A DNA stretch of 8,176 nt from Anaerolineaceae bacterium (GTDB lineage: Bacteria > Chloroflexota > Anaerolineae > Anaerolineales > Anaerolineaceae). Each line of letters opens with the position of its first letter. Positions within the stretch are counted from its first letter, which is position 1. Made by a program: the position numbers and the translations under genes. The notes under the pieces are model-generated. The model did no database searches and had not been told where the DNA came from. It was given only the letters and a program-made list of their open reading frames with translations. Location of the stretch: assembly GCA_028714615.1 (NCBI GenBank), contig JAQTMA010000183.1, positions 1-8,176 on the forward strand, in the 5' to 3' direction. Below are positions 1 to 7,100 of the stretch, piece by piece.

Positions 1-266
1 GGATATCAACGATCCTGGAACACAACCCCGTGCCCGTACACAGTTGCTCTGCGAGAGAACGAATGATGAAACCCCGTCTCTGGGAAAGCGGACGATCTAC
101 CTGAGAAGAATACCCGGGACTTCAGCGTACGGTTATGGGAGCCTTCCAGCGCATATCCGACACCTCCCTATATAGAACAATAAAGATCTTGTGGATTGGC
201 CATCATATCATCGGATAGTGACGGTTTTGGCTTGAGCACCTCAAACGCCTGAAGTAAAATGGATGT
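1..266. other. Left-edge region without a supported gene
   Basis: I see no gene here. On the plus strand one frame is open from base 2 to a TAG at 173-175 (57 codons), so it could be the tail of a gene entering from the left. However, it uses AGA and ATA codons, shows no preference for G or C in third positions unlike the neighbouring P450, and its translation resembles no family I know. A minus-strand ATG with a good GGAGG upstream (around 143) opens only ten codons. No tRNA, rRNA or mobile-element signature was recognised. The right end leads into the P450 promoter. Confidence 0.5.
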
Positions 267-275
267 TGATATAAT
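267..275 (+). promoter_or_regulatory. Extended -10 promoter for the P450-MFS unit
   Basis: TGATATAAT reads as a perfect extended -10 element (TG, one base, TATAAT). No good -35 lies 16 to 18 bases upstream (247-252 is gcctga), but extended -10 promoters often work without one. Transcription would begin near 282 and give a leader of about 45 bases before the P450 ATG at 327. This is inference from the consensus; no activator site was recognised. Confidence 0.55.
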
Positions 276-315
276 TTATCCGATTTTCTGGCGGAAAGGT
301 TGGGGGTAGATCGAA

Positions 316-319
316 AGGA
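316..319 (+). promoter_or_regulatory. Ribosome binding site fixing the P450 start
   Basis: AGGA lies seven bases before the ATG at 327. The alternative TTG start at 300 has an AGG directly touching it, which leaves no proper spacing. This favours 327. Confidence 0.6.
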
Positions 320-326
320 TTGCGAT

Positions 327-1703
327 ATGTCTCTTACACAATTTCCAGTTACCTCTTTGACGGAAGGGGGCGCCTTCCGAGTTGTACCCGGACCGAAACC
401 CGGGTGGGTCGGGGGGAACTTGCCGGAGTTCAACCGCGACCCGCTCGGCTTTTTGACGCGTTGCGCCCGAGAATACGGCGACTTGGTGGAACTGCGCTTC
501 GCCGGTTTTCCGGTGTATGTTCTGAGTCACCCGCGGCTGATCGAGGAGGTCTTGGTCACCAAGAACCGCTCCTTCCACAAAGGACGCGGGCTGGTGCGGA
601 CGCGAGAATTGCTCGGCAACGGTCTGCTAACCAGTGAAGGTGAGTTCTGGCGTCGGCAACGGCGCCTGGCTCAACCGGCGTTTCGCCATGAACGCATCAG
701 CCATTACGGCGAAATTATGCAACGGCGGACGGTGAATATGCTAGACCGCTGGTCGGATGGGCAGCTATTGGATGCCCACGAGGCCATGATGGATTTGACT
801 ATGGAAATCGTTGCCGAAGCTCTGTTCAGCGCTGACGTAAGCGGGGACGCCAAGGCGATCAGCTCGGCAATGACAGTGGTGTTGGAGAACTTCTCCCGGC
901 GTAACCAGCAATATCTGCTCCCGGTCTGGCTGCCAACGCCGGCCCGCCGACGGTTTTTTCGAGCTGTGGACCAGCTCGATAGGGTCGTATATGGTTTCAT
1001 CCAGGCGCGGCGGGCTGGCAAGGCTGGGGCGGGAGGTGGTGACCTGTTGGACATGCTGCTAGAAGCGCGGGACGAAAACGGCGCCGGGATGACGGATCAG
1101 CAACTGCGCGATGAAGTCATGACACTCTTCCTGGCAGGGCACGAGACCACAGCGAACACGCTTTCATGGACCTGGATGTTACTCGCGCAGAACCCCGAAG
1201 TTGAGGCTCGTCTACATGCAGAGCTCGATCGGGTACTGGCAGGCCACATCCCCACGGTGACGGACCTACCCAACCTGCCCTACACGGAGCACGTGATCAC
1301 AGAGTCGATGCGGCTGTATCCGCCCGCGTGGGTGATCGGGCGACAAGTAATCGAGGATGTGGACATCGGTGGGGTGAAGCTGCCCATAGGCGCGGGGGTG
1401 CTCATGAGTCAGTGGGCGATGCAGCGCGACCCAAGCATCTTCCCCGATGCAGACAGCTTTCTCCCAGAGCGCTGGGAGGGTGATTTTGCGCGGAGCATCC
1501 CGGCCTTTGCCTATTTCCCCTTTGGCGGCGGACCGCGGCTATGCATCGGCCGTCCGTTTGCCTTGCAGGAGGCGGCGCTTGTGCTAGCACTGGTGGCCCA
1601 GCGCTACCGGTTGGAACTGGTCACAGGGCAGGAGATTCGCCCACGGCCTTCGATTACTCTGCGACCGGGCGGGGGCGTGCGGGTGAAGGTATGGCTAAGG
1701 TAA
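327..1703 (+). CDS. Cytochrome P450 monooxygenase
   Basis: This encodes a soluble haem-thiolate monooxygenase of 458 residues, within the usual 400-500 for bacterial P450s. All landmarks are in order: C-helix WxxxR (W108, R112), I-helix AGHETT (270-275) with the oxygen-activating threonine, K-helix ExxR (E326, R329), PER (380-382) and the haem loop FGGGPRLCIG with the iron-ligand cysteine at 406. There is no N-terminal membrane anchor, so it is probably cytoplasmic. The haem loop and PERW motif are of the E-class type, shared with CYP4-like and many bacterial fatty-acid or terpenoid hydroxylases; the substrate cannot be read from sequence. No ferredoxin or reductase gene is nearby, so electrons must come from partners encoded elsewhere. 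The open frame extends to a TTG at 300, but spacing of the AGGA at 316-319 favours ATG 327. The gene is followed after seven bases by an MFS transporter whose ribosome site lies in this gene's last codons, so the two are probably co-translated. Confidence 0.93.
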   Translation: MSLTQFPVTSLTEGGAFRVVPGPKPGWVGGNLPEFNRDPLGFLTRCAREYGDLVELRFAGFPVYVLSHPRLIEEVLVTKNRSFHKGRGLVRTRELLGNGLLTSEGEFWRRQRRLAQPAFRHERISHYGEIMQRRTVNMLDRWSDGQLLDAHEAMMDLTMEIVAEALFSADVSGDAKAISSAMTVVLENFSRRNQQYLLPVWLPTPARRRFFRAVDQLDRVVYGFIQARRAGKAGAGGGDLLDMLLEARDENGAGMTDQQLRDEVMTLFLAGHETTANTLSWTWMLLAQNPEVEARLHAELDRVLAGHIPTVTDLPNLPYTEHVITESMRLYPPAWVIGRQVIEDVDIGGVKLPIGAGVLMSQWAMQRDPSIFPDADSFLPERWEGDFARSIPAFAYFPFGGGPRLCIGRPFALQEAALVLALVAQRYRLELVTGQEIRPRPSITLRPGGGVRVKVWLR

Positions 1704-1710
1704 TCCGCCC

Positions 1711-2967
1711 ATGCGGAAGCTAAACGCTATCAATGTCTACCTGATTTATAGTGGGTCGCGAGATCTGTTTTTCGCGATCGTTTTTACTGTGAACCTGGTG
1801 TACCAGGCGACAGTCGTTCACCTGAACCCGTTGCAACTGGTTCTGGTGGGAACCTTGCTCGAAGCTTCGATCTTCGTGTTCGAGATCCCTACGGGCGTGG
1901 TGGCGGACGTTTACAGCCGACGGCTTTCGGTGATCATGGGGATGTTTCTTATCGGCGTAGGGTTCATCACCGAAGGCAGCTTCCCCTATTTTGGCACGGT
2001 GTTGCTTTGCCAGGTGCTTTGGGGGCTTGGGTACACCTTCACCAGCGGCGCCACGGATGCTTGGATCGCGGACGAGGTAGGTGAGGTACGGGCGGGGGGC
2101 GTATTCTTACGCGGAACCCAGGCAGGATTCGTAGGCGGCATGGCGGGGGCAGCCATCAGTGTAGCACTGGGTAGCCTGCGTATCAACGTCCCTATCATCG
2201 TGGGTGGAGTTTTGTTTTTACTATTGGGAGTATTTCTGGTCTTGTTTATGCCAGAGCACGGTTTCACGCCCAAACTGCGCCAGTTCGGCCAAGCTCCGGG
2301 GGTGTGGGTCGAAGAAAACTGGCGTTCAATGGAAACTACCTTCAGGGGGGGCCTGCGCCTGATCCGGGGAAAGCCGACGCTGATCACCATCCTGGTAATC
2401 GGGCTGTTTTTCGGCCTGTATAGCGAAGGATTTGACCGTCTTTGGACGCCGCATTTAATCTACGACATCGGCTTACCGAAGGTGGGCAACCTGTCACCGG
2501 TGGTTTGGTTCGGGGTGATCACCGTTGGCGTGCAATTGCTCAGCCTGGGCGTCACCGAGTTAGCCCGGCGCAAGCTTGACCCAGATAACCCGCGCGTATC
2601 GTTGTGGGCGTTGGCGATCGATAACCTGGCTCAGGTGCTGGGGCTGGTCGTTTTCGCCCTATCGCGCAACTTCGTCTTAGCCTTGACGGCCTACTGGAGT
2701 GTGGCGGTTACGCGGGGGCTGAAATCGCCTTATTTCACCGCATGGGTCAACCGGCGCCTGACGACGGACGTACGCGCCACGGTGCTCTCGATGACCAGTC
2801 AGGTGGATGCCCTCGGGCAGATTGCAGGGGGACCGATCTTGGGATTGGTGGGGAATGCCATCTCGATCCAGGCGGCGTTGCTGGGGTCAGCGGTGCTGCT
2901 GGCTCCGGTGCTGCTTCTGTTCGCTCGGTCCATCGAGAGGGATAGGGTGAAAAATGTTATCCGCTAA
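1711..2967 (+). CDS. MFS transporter, 12 transmembrane helices
   Basis: This is a membrane carrier of 418 residues, standard for the major facilitator superfamily. Hydrophobic segments suggest twelve helices, roughly at 8-30, 40-60, 72-90, 93-115, 138-155, 158-180, 222-242, 262-285, 298-318, 320-340, 368-385 and 386-406, with a longer polar central loop around 183-220. The loop between helices 2 and 3 carries the family signature as GVVADVYSRR (62-71), and helix 4 has SGATDAWIADE (112-122), a stretch I associate with drug-exporter-like MFS proteins. The likely role is proton-driven export of a small molecule, but direction and substrate are inference. The ATG is seven bases after the P450 stop, with AAGG at 1697-1700 as ribosome site inside the P450 3' end, pointing to translational coupling. 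It may export or import the product or substrate of the P450. The gene converges on moaA, with 16 bases between the stops, and I see no terminator in its own direction. Confidence 0.88.
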   Translation: MRKLNAINVYLIYSGSRDLFFAIVFTVNLVYQATVVHLNPLQLVLVGTLLEASIFVFEIPTGVVADVYSRRLSVIMGMFLIGVGFITEGSFPYFGTVLLCQVLWGLGYTFTSGATDAWIADEVGEVRAGGVFLRGTQAGFVGGMAGAAISVALGSLRINVPIIVGGVLFLLLGVFLVLFMPEHGFTPKLRQFGQAPGVWVEENWRSMETTFRGGLRLIRGKPTLITILVIGLFFGLYSEGFDRLWTPHLIYDIGLPKVGNLSPVVWFGVITVGVQLLSLGVTELARRKLDPDNPRVSLWALAIDNLAQVLGLVVFALSRNFVLALTAYWSVAVTRGLKSPYFTAWVNRRLTTDVRATVLSMTSQVDALGQIAGGPILGLVGNAISIQAALLGSAVLLAPVLLLFARSIERDRVKNVIR

Positions 2968-2979
2968 TTTCGCGGAAAC
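2950..2979 (-). terminator. Probable moaA terminator
   Basis: Read on the minus strand, GTTTCCGC and GCGGATAAC pair as an eight-pair stem with one bulged base around a seven-base loop, followed by A and five T residues (2954-2950). It begins five bases after the moaA stop. Most of it lies inside the last codons of the convergent MFS gene. In the plus direction there is no T run, so it should act only on moaA. The bulge and short stem make it moderate in strength. Confidence 0.5.
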
Positions 2980-2983
2980 TGCT

Positions 2984-3964
2984 CTACCCCCCGATTTCGC
3001 TCATCGTGCGGTTAGTAGCGAAATCTCCCTCCGCCAAACCATGGCCCCAGGGTTTACTCCAGATGCCGCCCAGGATGATCTGGCGTAAGTCTTCTTCGGA
3101 GGCGCCTTCTCGCATCGGCTTGAGGAGATCGACCTCCATATCGCGGAGGAGGCACAATCGCAGCCGGCCATCGGCGGTCAGGCGGGCCCGGGTGCAGGCC
3201 GCGCAGAACGGCGCCGTGACCGACGAGATGAACCCGACTTCACCACAGGCGCCCGGAAGGCGATAAACCTGGGCTTCGCCGTCTAACTCGCCGTTGTTGA
3301 CCGGTTCCAAAGGGCCAAAGACCTGCTCGATGCGCTCTTTCATCTCTTGCGCCTTGACAACCTGTGTTAGCTGGAATTCGGTTGCGCCGGCGAAGGGCAT
3401 CATCTCGATAAAGCGCACCTGCCAGGGATGGTCCAGGCTCAAGCGCGCCATATCGACCACGTCGGCTTCGTTGTAGCCCCTCATCACCACCGTGTTGAGT
3501 TTGACAGGAGTGAGCCCGGCGTTCTCGGCTGCAAGGATGCCCTCCCAAACCTGGTTGAGCTTGCCCCAGCGCGTCACCCGCCGAAAGCGCTCCGCATCCA
3601 GCGTGTCGAGGCTGACGTTCACCCGCTGCAGACCGGCTTGCGCCAGGGGAGCCGCCAGCCTGCCGAGCAAAACCCCATTGGTGGTCATCGAGAGAGATCG
3701 CACACCAGGGGTTGCGGAAATCCCGCGCACCAGGTCGACGATGTGCGCTCGCACGGTTGGCTCGCCACCCGTCAAGCGCATCTTATCGAAGCCAAGCCGG
3801 GCGAAGAGATGCACCAAGGTCAGCACCTCATCGTCCTGCATCATCTCTGCATTCGGACGGAAGGTCATATCCTCGGGCATGCAGTAGACACAGCGCAGGT
3901 TACAGTGATCTGTCAAGCTGATGCGTAAGTAATGGATGTTACGTCCAAAACGATCCAGGGACAT
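2984..3964 (-). CDS. moaA: GTP 3',8-cyclase MoaA
   Basis: MoaA is a radical S-adenosylmethionine enzyme that, with MoaC, turns GTP into cyclic pyranopterin monophosphate, the first step of molybdenum cofactor synthesis, in the cytoplasm. The 326-residue protein has the N-terminal cluster motif CNLRCVYC (C21, C25, C28), the SAM-contacting GGEP (66-69), and the C-terminal cluster cysteines C254, C257 and C271 separated by an arginine-rich stretch that in the family helps bind GTP. It ends in IGG, the conserved Gly-Gly tail that activity needs. Nothing is missing, so it should be functional. The open frame extends to a TTG at 4015, but that codon lies within the promoter; ATG 3964 has GGAG at 3974-3971, six bases away, and starts at the typical position just before the conserved RISLTDHCN stretch. 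It has its own promoter and stands apart from other moa genes in this window. Confidence 0.95.
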   Translation of the reverse strand: MSLDRFGRNIHYLRISLTDHCNLRCVYCMPEDMTFRPNAEMMQDDEVLTLVHLFARLGFDKMRLTGGEPTVRAHIVDLVRGISATPGVRSLSMTTNGVLLGRLAAPLAQAGLQRVNVSLDTLDAERFRRVTRWGKLNQVWEGILAAENAGLTPVKLNTVVMRGYNEADVVDMARLSLDHPWQVRFIEMMPFAGATEFQLTQVVKAQEMKERIEQVFGPLEPVNNGELDGEAQVYRLPGACGEVGFISSVTAPFCAACTRARLTADGRLRLCLLRDMEVDLLKPMREGASEEDLRQIILGGIWSKPWGHGLAEGDFATNRTMSEIGG

Positions 3965-3970
3965 TTCCCT

Positions 3971-3974
3971 CTCC
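3971..3974 (-). promoter_or_regulatory. Ribosome binding site fixing the moaA start
   Basis: On the minus strand GGAG lies six bases before ATG 3964 (GGAGAGGGAA then ATG). The longer TTG start at 4015 overlaps the promoter and would precede the expected transcription start, so it cannot be used from this promoter. Confidence 0.7.
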
Positions 3975-4004
3975 GCTATTCGTAATTCGATGATATTTAT
4001 ATGA

Positions 4005-4033
4005 ATTATACCCAATATTGGGGATTATTGCAA
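4005..4033 (-). promoter_or_regulatory. Sigma-70-type promoter of moaA
   Basis: On the minus strand TTGCAA (4033-4028) is followed after exactly 17 bases by TATAAT (4010-4005). The -10 is a perfect match and the -35 matches four of six bases including TTG, with ideal spacing. Transcription should start near 3998, giving a leader of about 35 bases before ATG 3964. The leader is too short for a molybdenum cofactor riboswitch. Confidence 0.75.
4011..4022. repeat. Perfect palindrome in the moaA promoter spacer
   Basis: CCCAATATTGGG is a perfect 12-base palindrome between the -35 and -10 of the moaA promoter, and two further pairs match outside one mismatch (AT at 4008-4009 with AT at 4024-4025). 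A dimeric regulator bound here would block RNA polymerase, so it is a candidate operator. It might also be chance in an AT-rich promoter. The regulator is unknown. Confidence 0.4.
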
Positions 4034-4085
4034 CGGGGCCAAGAAGTTGAGGAGGATGGCGATCACTAAACACCGGCGAGATGGA

Positions 4086-4113
4086 AAACCCGCCCGGTTG
4101 CCCGGGCGGGTTT
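4086..4113 (-). terminator. Strong intrinsic terminator after the nucleotidase
   Basis: AAACCCGCCCGG (4086-4097) and CCGGGCGGGTTT (4102-4113) form a perfect 12-pair, GC-rich stem with a four-base loop. On the minus strand the hairpin ends in TTTT (4088-4085), three of which belong to the stem. It starts 31 bases after the nucleotidase stop and 52 bases before the moaA -35, so it separates the two genes. The TTT on the other side could give some activity in the plus direction, but no gene there needs it. Confidence 0.85.
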
Positions 4114-4144
4114 GTAGTGCCCATTCGACATGCGAAAGGTGGAT

Positions 4145-7100
4145 CTACTTCACTGACTGGAAAATGCTCGGGAAGTAGAAGAACAGGCTTTGATTGATGA
4201 AGTTCAAACGGTTCTCGATTGCAGGCGATACGGTGCCCTCGTGTTTGACATAGTCGATGACGGCATCGCGCACGTAGAACTGCGTGTCGGCTACAATCTG
4301 GTTCAGCGGCCAAAGGGTCTTGCCGTCATCATTGAAGTTGCAGGACCCGGCTGCCAGGTAGTTCACCGTGGACACGTTATAGAACTTGGTAGCATTCTTT
4401 AAGTCCACAGCCGTACCGTTGATCACAAGTGAAACCACATTGTTGCCGTTTGGTAAACTCGAAGGGCTGCCTGCATAGCTGATCACATTATTCTTGTTGG
4501 TATCGATCATGCAGGTCGTGTAGTAGGAGTAGCCGCCATAACCGGGGACATACTTGTAGTAATAGTAGTTGCGATAGGCGCGCTCCAGGACCGCCTTCAA
4601 CTGTGGGCCATTCATTTTCAGCACGAGCAGCGAGTTCTCATACGGCATGGCTGCAAACATGTCTGAGATTTTGAGGGTATACGGGGATTCGACGGTAGCG
4701 GTTGTGGCTATCAATTTATTGGTCATTGCGCCAGAGAGATGGAAGTCAACCGGGATGCCGTTTTTGTCGCGAAGCTCGTAGACAGACGCGTCCGCCTGCA
4801 GGTTGGCGCCATTGGTTTCTTCGGTAAATGCTTTCAATGTGTCGATGGGTGCACTTGTTTTCCCGATGATTGTATTATTGTAAGCAGTTAACAAACCGGA
4901 ATATGGATTCACAATGGCTTTGATGGCATCATCTTCCGGTGTATCCATGGTGACGGCGATATACTGCCCTGCCCGGCTGACCACTTCATAGCCGCCGCCC
5001 GTCTTGGCGCGCACGCCCAGGACGACTTCACCCAGATAGTTGTTGAAACGGAAGGCTTGCGTTACCAGAACGGGCGCATTGTTTGGGCCACCCACGATGG
5101 TTGGCAAATACTTGTAGGGACCAGAGTAATCCGTCTGTTTGGAAGGATCCGTGTGGCTATGGCTGCCGACGATGGCATCGATCCCACCTACCTGGGCGGC
5201 CAGGTAGGTATCGACGTTGTTATCGACATTCACATCCTTCGGGTTATTGGTGAAACCGATGTGGGTCAGGGCAACCACCACATCATCCCTCCCACGCAAC
5301 GTCGGGATCAAGGAAGCAGCCGTGTCGATCGGGTTGCTGAAGGTTAGCCCCGGTATATTGCTGGGCAGTTCGTAATTGGGTACGCGGTGGTTGGTCAGTC
5401 CCAGGAAGCCGACTTTGATCGGTTTCGCCGGGTCCCCAGAGGACAGGGAGAATTCAATGCCATCCCGGACATTGACTTTGATGCCCTCGGTGGTGGCAGC
5501 CGTATCCAAACCCACTTTGTTAATTCCGTAGGCTCCGGAATCAGTCACATTAGCGCCCAGGATTGGGAAAGCAGCCTGACTGAAAGTGCTATCGAACACG
5601 GAAGCGCCAAAGTTGAACTCGTGGTTACCCAGCACCATTCCGTTGTAACCCAGGGCATTCATGACTGCGACGAATGGATTGGTCCACAATGCGGGTGGCA
5701 GGGCGGCGCCATCAGCGGTGGTACCCATAGCAGCGTTTTTGAAGTAGTACATCATGGCGTCGCCCTGAATGGAGTCGCCCAGGTTGAAGAGCAGGGTGCG
5801 ATCCGGATTGTGCAGGCGCTCCTGTTTGATCAGTGTGGCGAGCTGGGTGAAACCGACGTAGGTGCCCTTCGCCAGGTTGCCATGCGAATCATTGTGATGC
5901 AGGATGGTGATGGGGATGATGGGGCCCGTCGCGTCGTTACCTTCCCGGGTAATGCGCCCATCGAGCGTCCCATCGCCGTTGGGGCCTTTGTAGGGATTTG
6001 CCAGCGTGTAGGTGGCTGATACGTAAGCATTGACCGCGTCCAGCATATCACCCCAGTAGGTGATATTGGTCATGTATTTAAACCCACCATAGTTGTCACC
6101 CCCTGCAGGCGCCAGGAATTCGTTCGTACCGACCCTATAGGTCTTCTCCATTTCCAGCGGGTCGCATGCCTTGGTGGTCTTGTTGACCACGCAGTAATCA
6201 TACGCCCCCCAGGCATAAGGTTGCGGGCCGGGATTAGCATCTTTGTAAGCGTAAAACTTATAGCGGATCCCGGATGGCTGGATAGCGCCTTTCCCCAATG
6301 TAGCCGATTGGTTTAGCACCTGCAAGATCTGGGCGCCTGTCATCGTTCCAACTATGGTGGCGTTACCGAATGGAAGAATTGTGAACATGTTGCCGTAGGT
6401 TAGCAACATGGGATCGTGTGCCCAAACACCAGAATTGCAATCTGATTGGCTTGAGCTCCATTCATAGGTGCCAGAGCCTGCTGGTTTTTCCTTAGCACAC
6501 CAGCTGGTACGGATACCTCCAGCATTATTGAAGAACAAGTCAATATCATTCGTTGAGTTGGTATCTGTGTTGAGAGAATTGTAGATGGCATCATCTACAA
6601 AACTGCCCATCATATTATCGCCAAGCGTGGTCCATTTCGATCCAACGAGTGTTTGATTACGTGAAAGATCAACCTGGGTATAGCCAATGGGATGATCTTT
6701 TTGGGCTACATAATCAGGATCCGTGGCAAATCCCGTAACCAAATTATCGATCGCTGGATCTTTCACACCTGCAGGATCGACGATCAAACTTTTCCAGGTG
6801 ACCGTCACAATCTTTGTATCTGAGTTGAAAGCGATATCAGCTTGACCTACACGCAACCCATTGCTTAAAGCCTGAACAACGGCTGTCTTCGTTCCAACGA
6901 CAACATAATCGGGAGGAAGTGGTGTAGGGAGAGGTGTACCTTCAAGCGGACCGAGATCTGTATGGCTATGCCCACCAATGATGAGAGATACTGGCTTACC
7001 AGCGGTTATCAATTTTTGAGCCAAAGTCTTATCACCGTAGACAGGGATGCCATAACCATAGCCGCCATCTCCGAAACCCAGATGGCTTAATACTACGATC

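Noticed and set aside
109..160. Partial resemblance to a thiamin pyrophosphate riboswitch (CTGAGAAGAATACCC)
   Set aside because: The expected upstream GGGGTGC and the downstream CCTGA and GCGTAGGGA parts are absent, and no thiamin gene follows. A single matching block is likely chance.
2..175. Open plus-strand frame that could be the end of a gene entering from the left
   Set aside because: It is short, has mixed third-base use with AGA and ATA codons, and no recognisable family, so it is not supported as a gene.
300..326. TTG start extending the P450 by nine residues
   Set aside because: The AGG upstream directly touches the TTG, while ATG 327 has a well-spaced AGGA; the extra residues match no P450 feature.
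3428..3928. Plus-strand frame of 166 codons opposite moaA
   Set aside because: It lies opposite the conserved radical-SAM motifs, so it is explained as a shadow of moaA codon bias.
3965..4015. TTG start extending MoaA by 17 residues
   Set aside because: The codon lies in the spacer of the moaA promoter, upstream of the expected transcription start, and the extension is not family-like.
4056..4178. Forty-codon plus-strand frame after GAGGAGG
   Set aside because: The purine-rich stretch touches the ATG with no spacing, and the frame runs through the terminator hairpin and into the antisense of the nucleotidase end.
5387..6019. Long plus-strand frame of 210 codons opposite the nucleotidase
   Set aside because: It is antisense to conserved catalytic motifs of a clear gene, and its translation resembles no family; it is a shadow frame.
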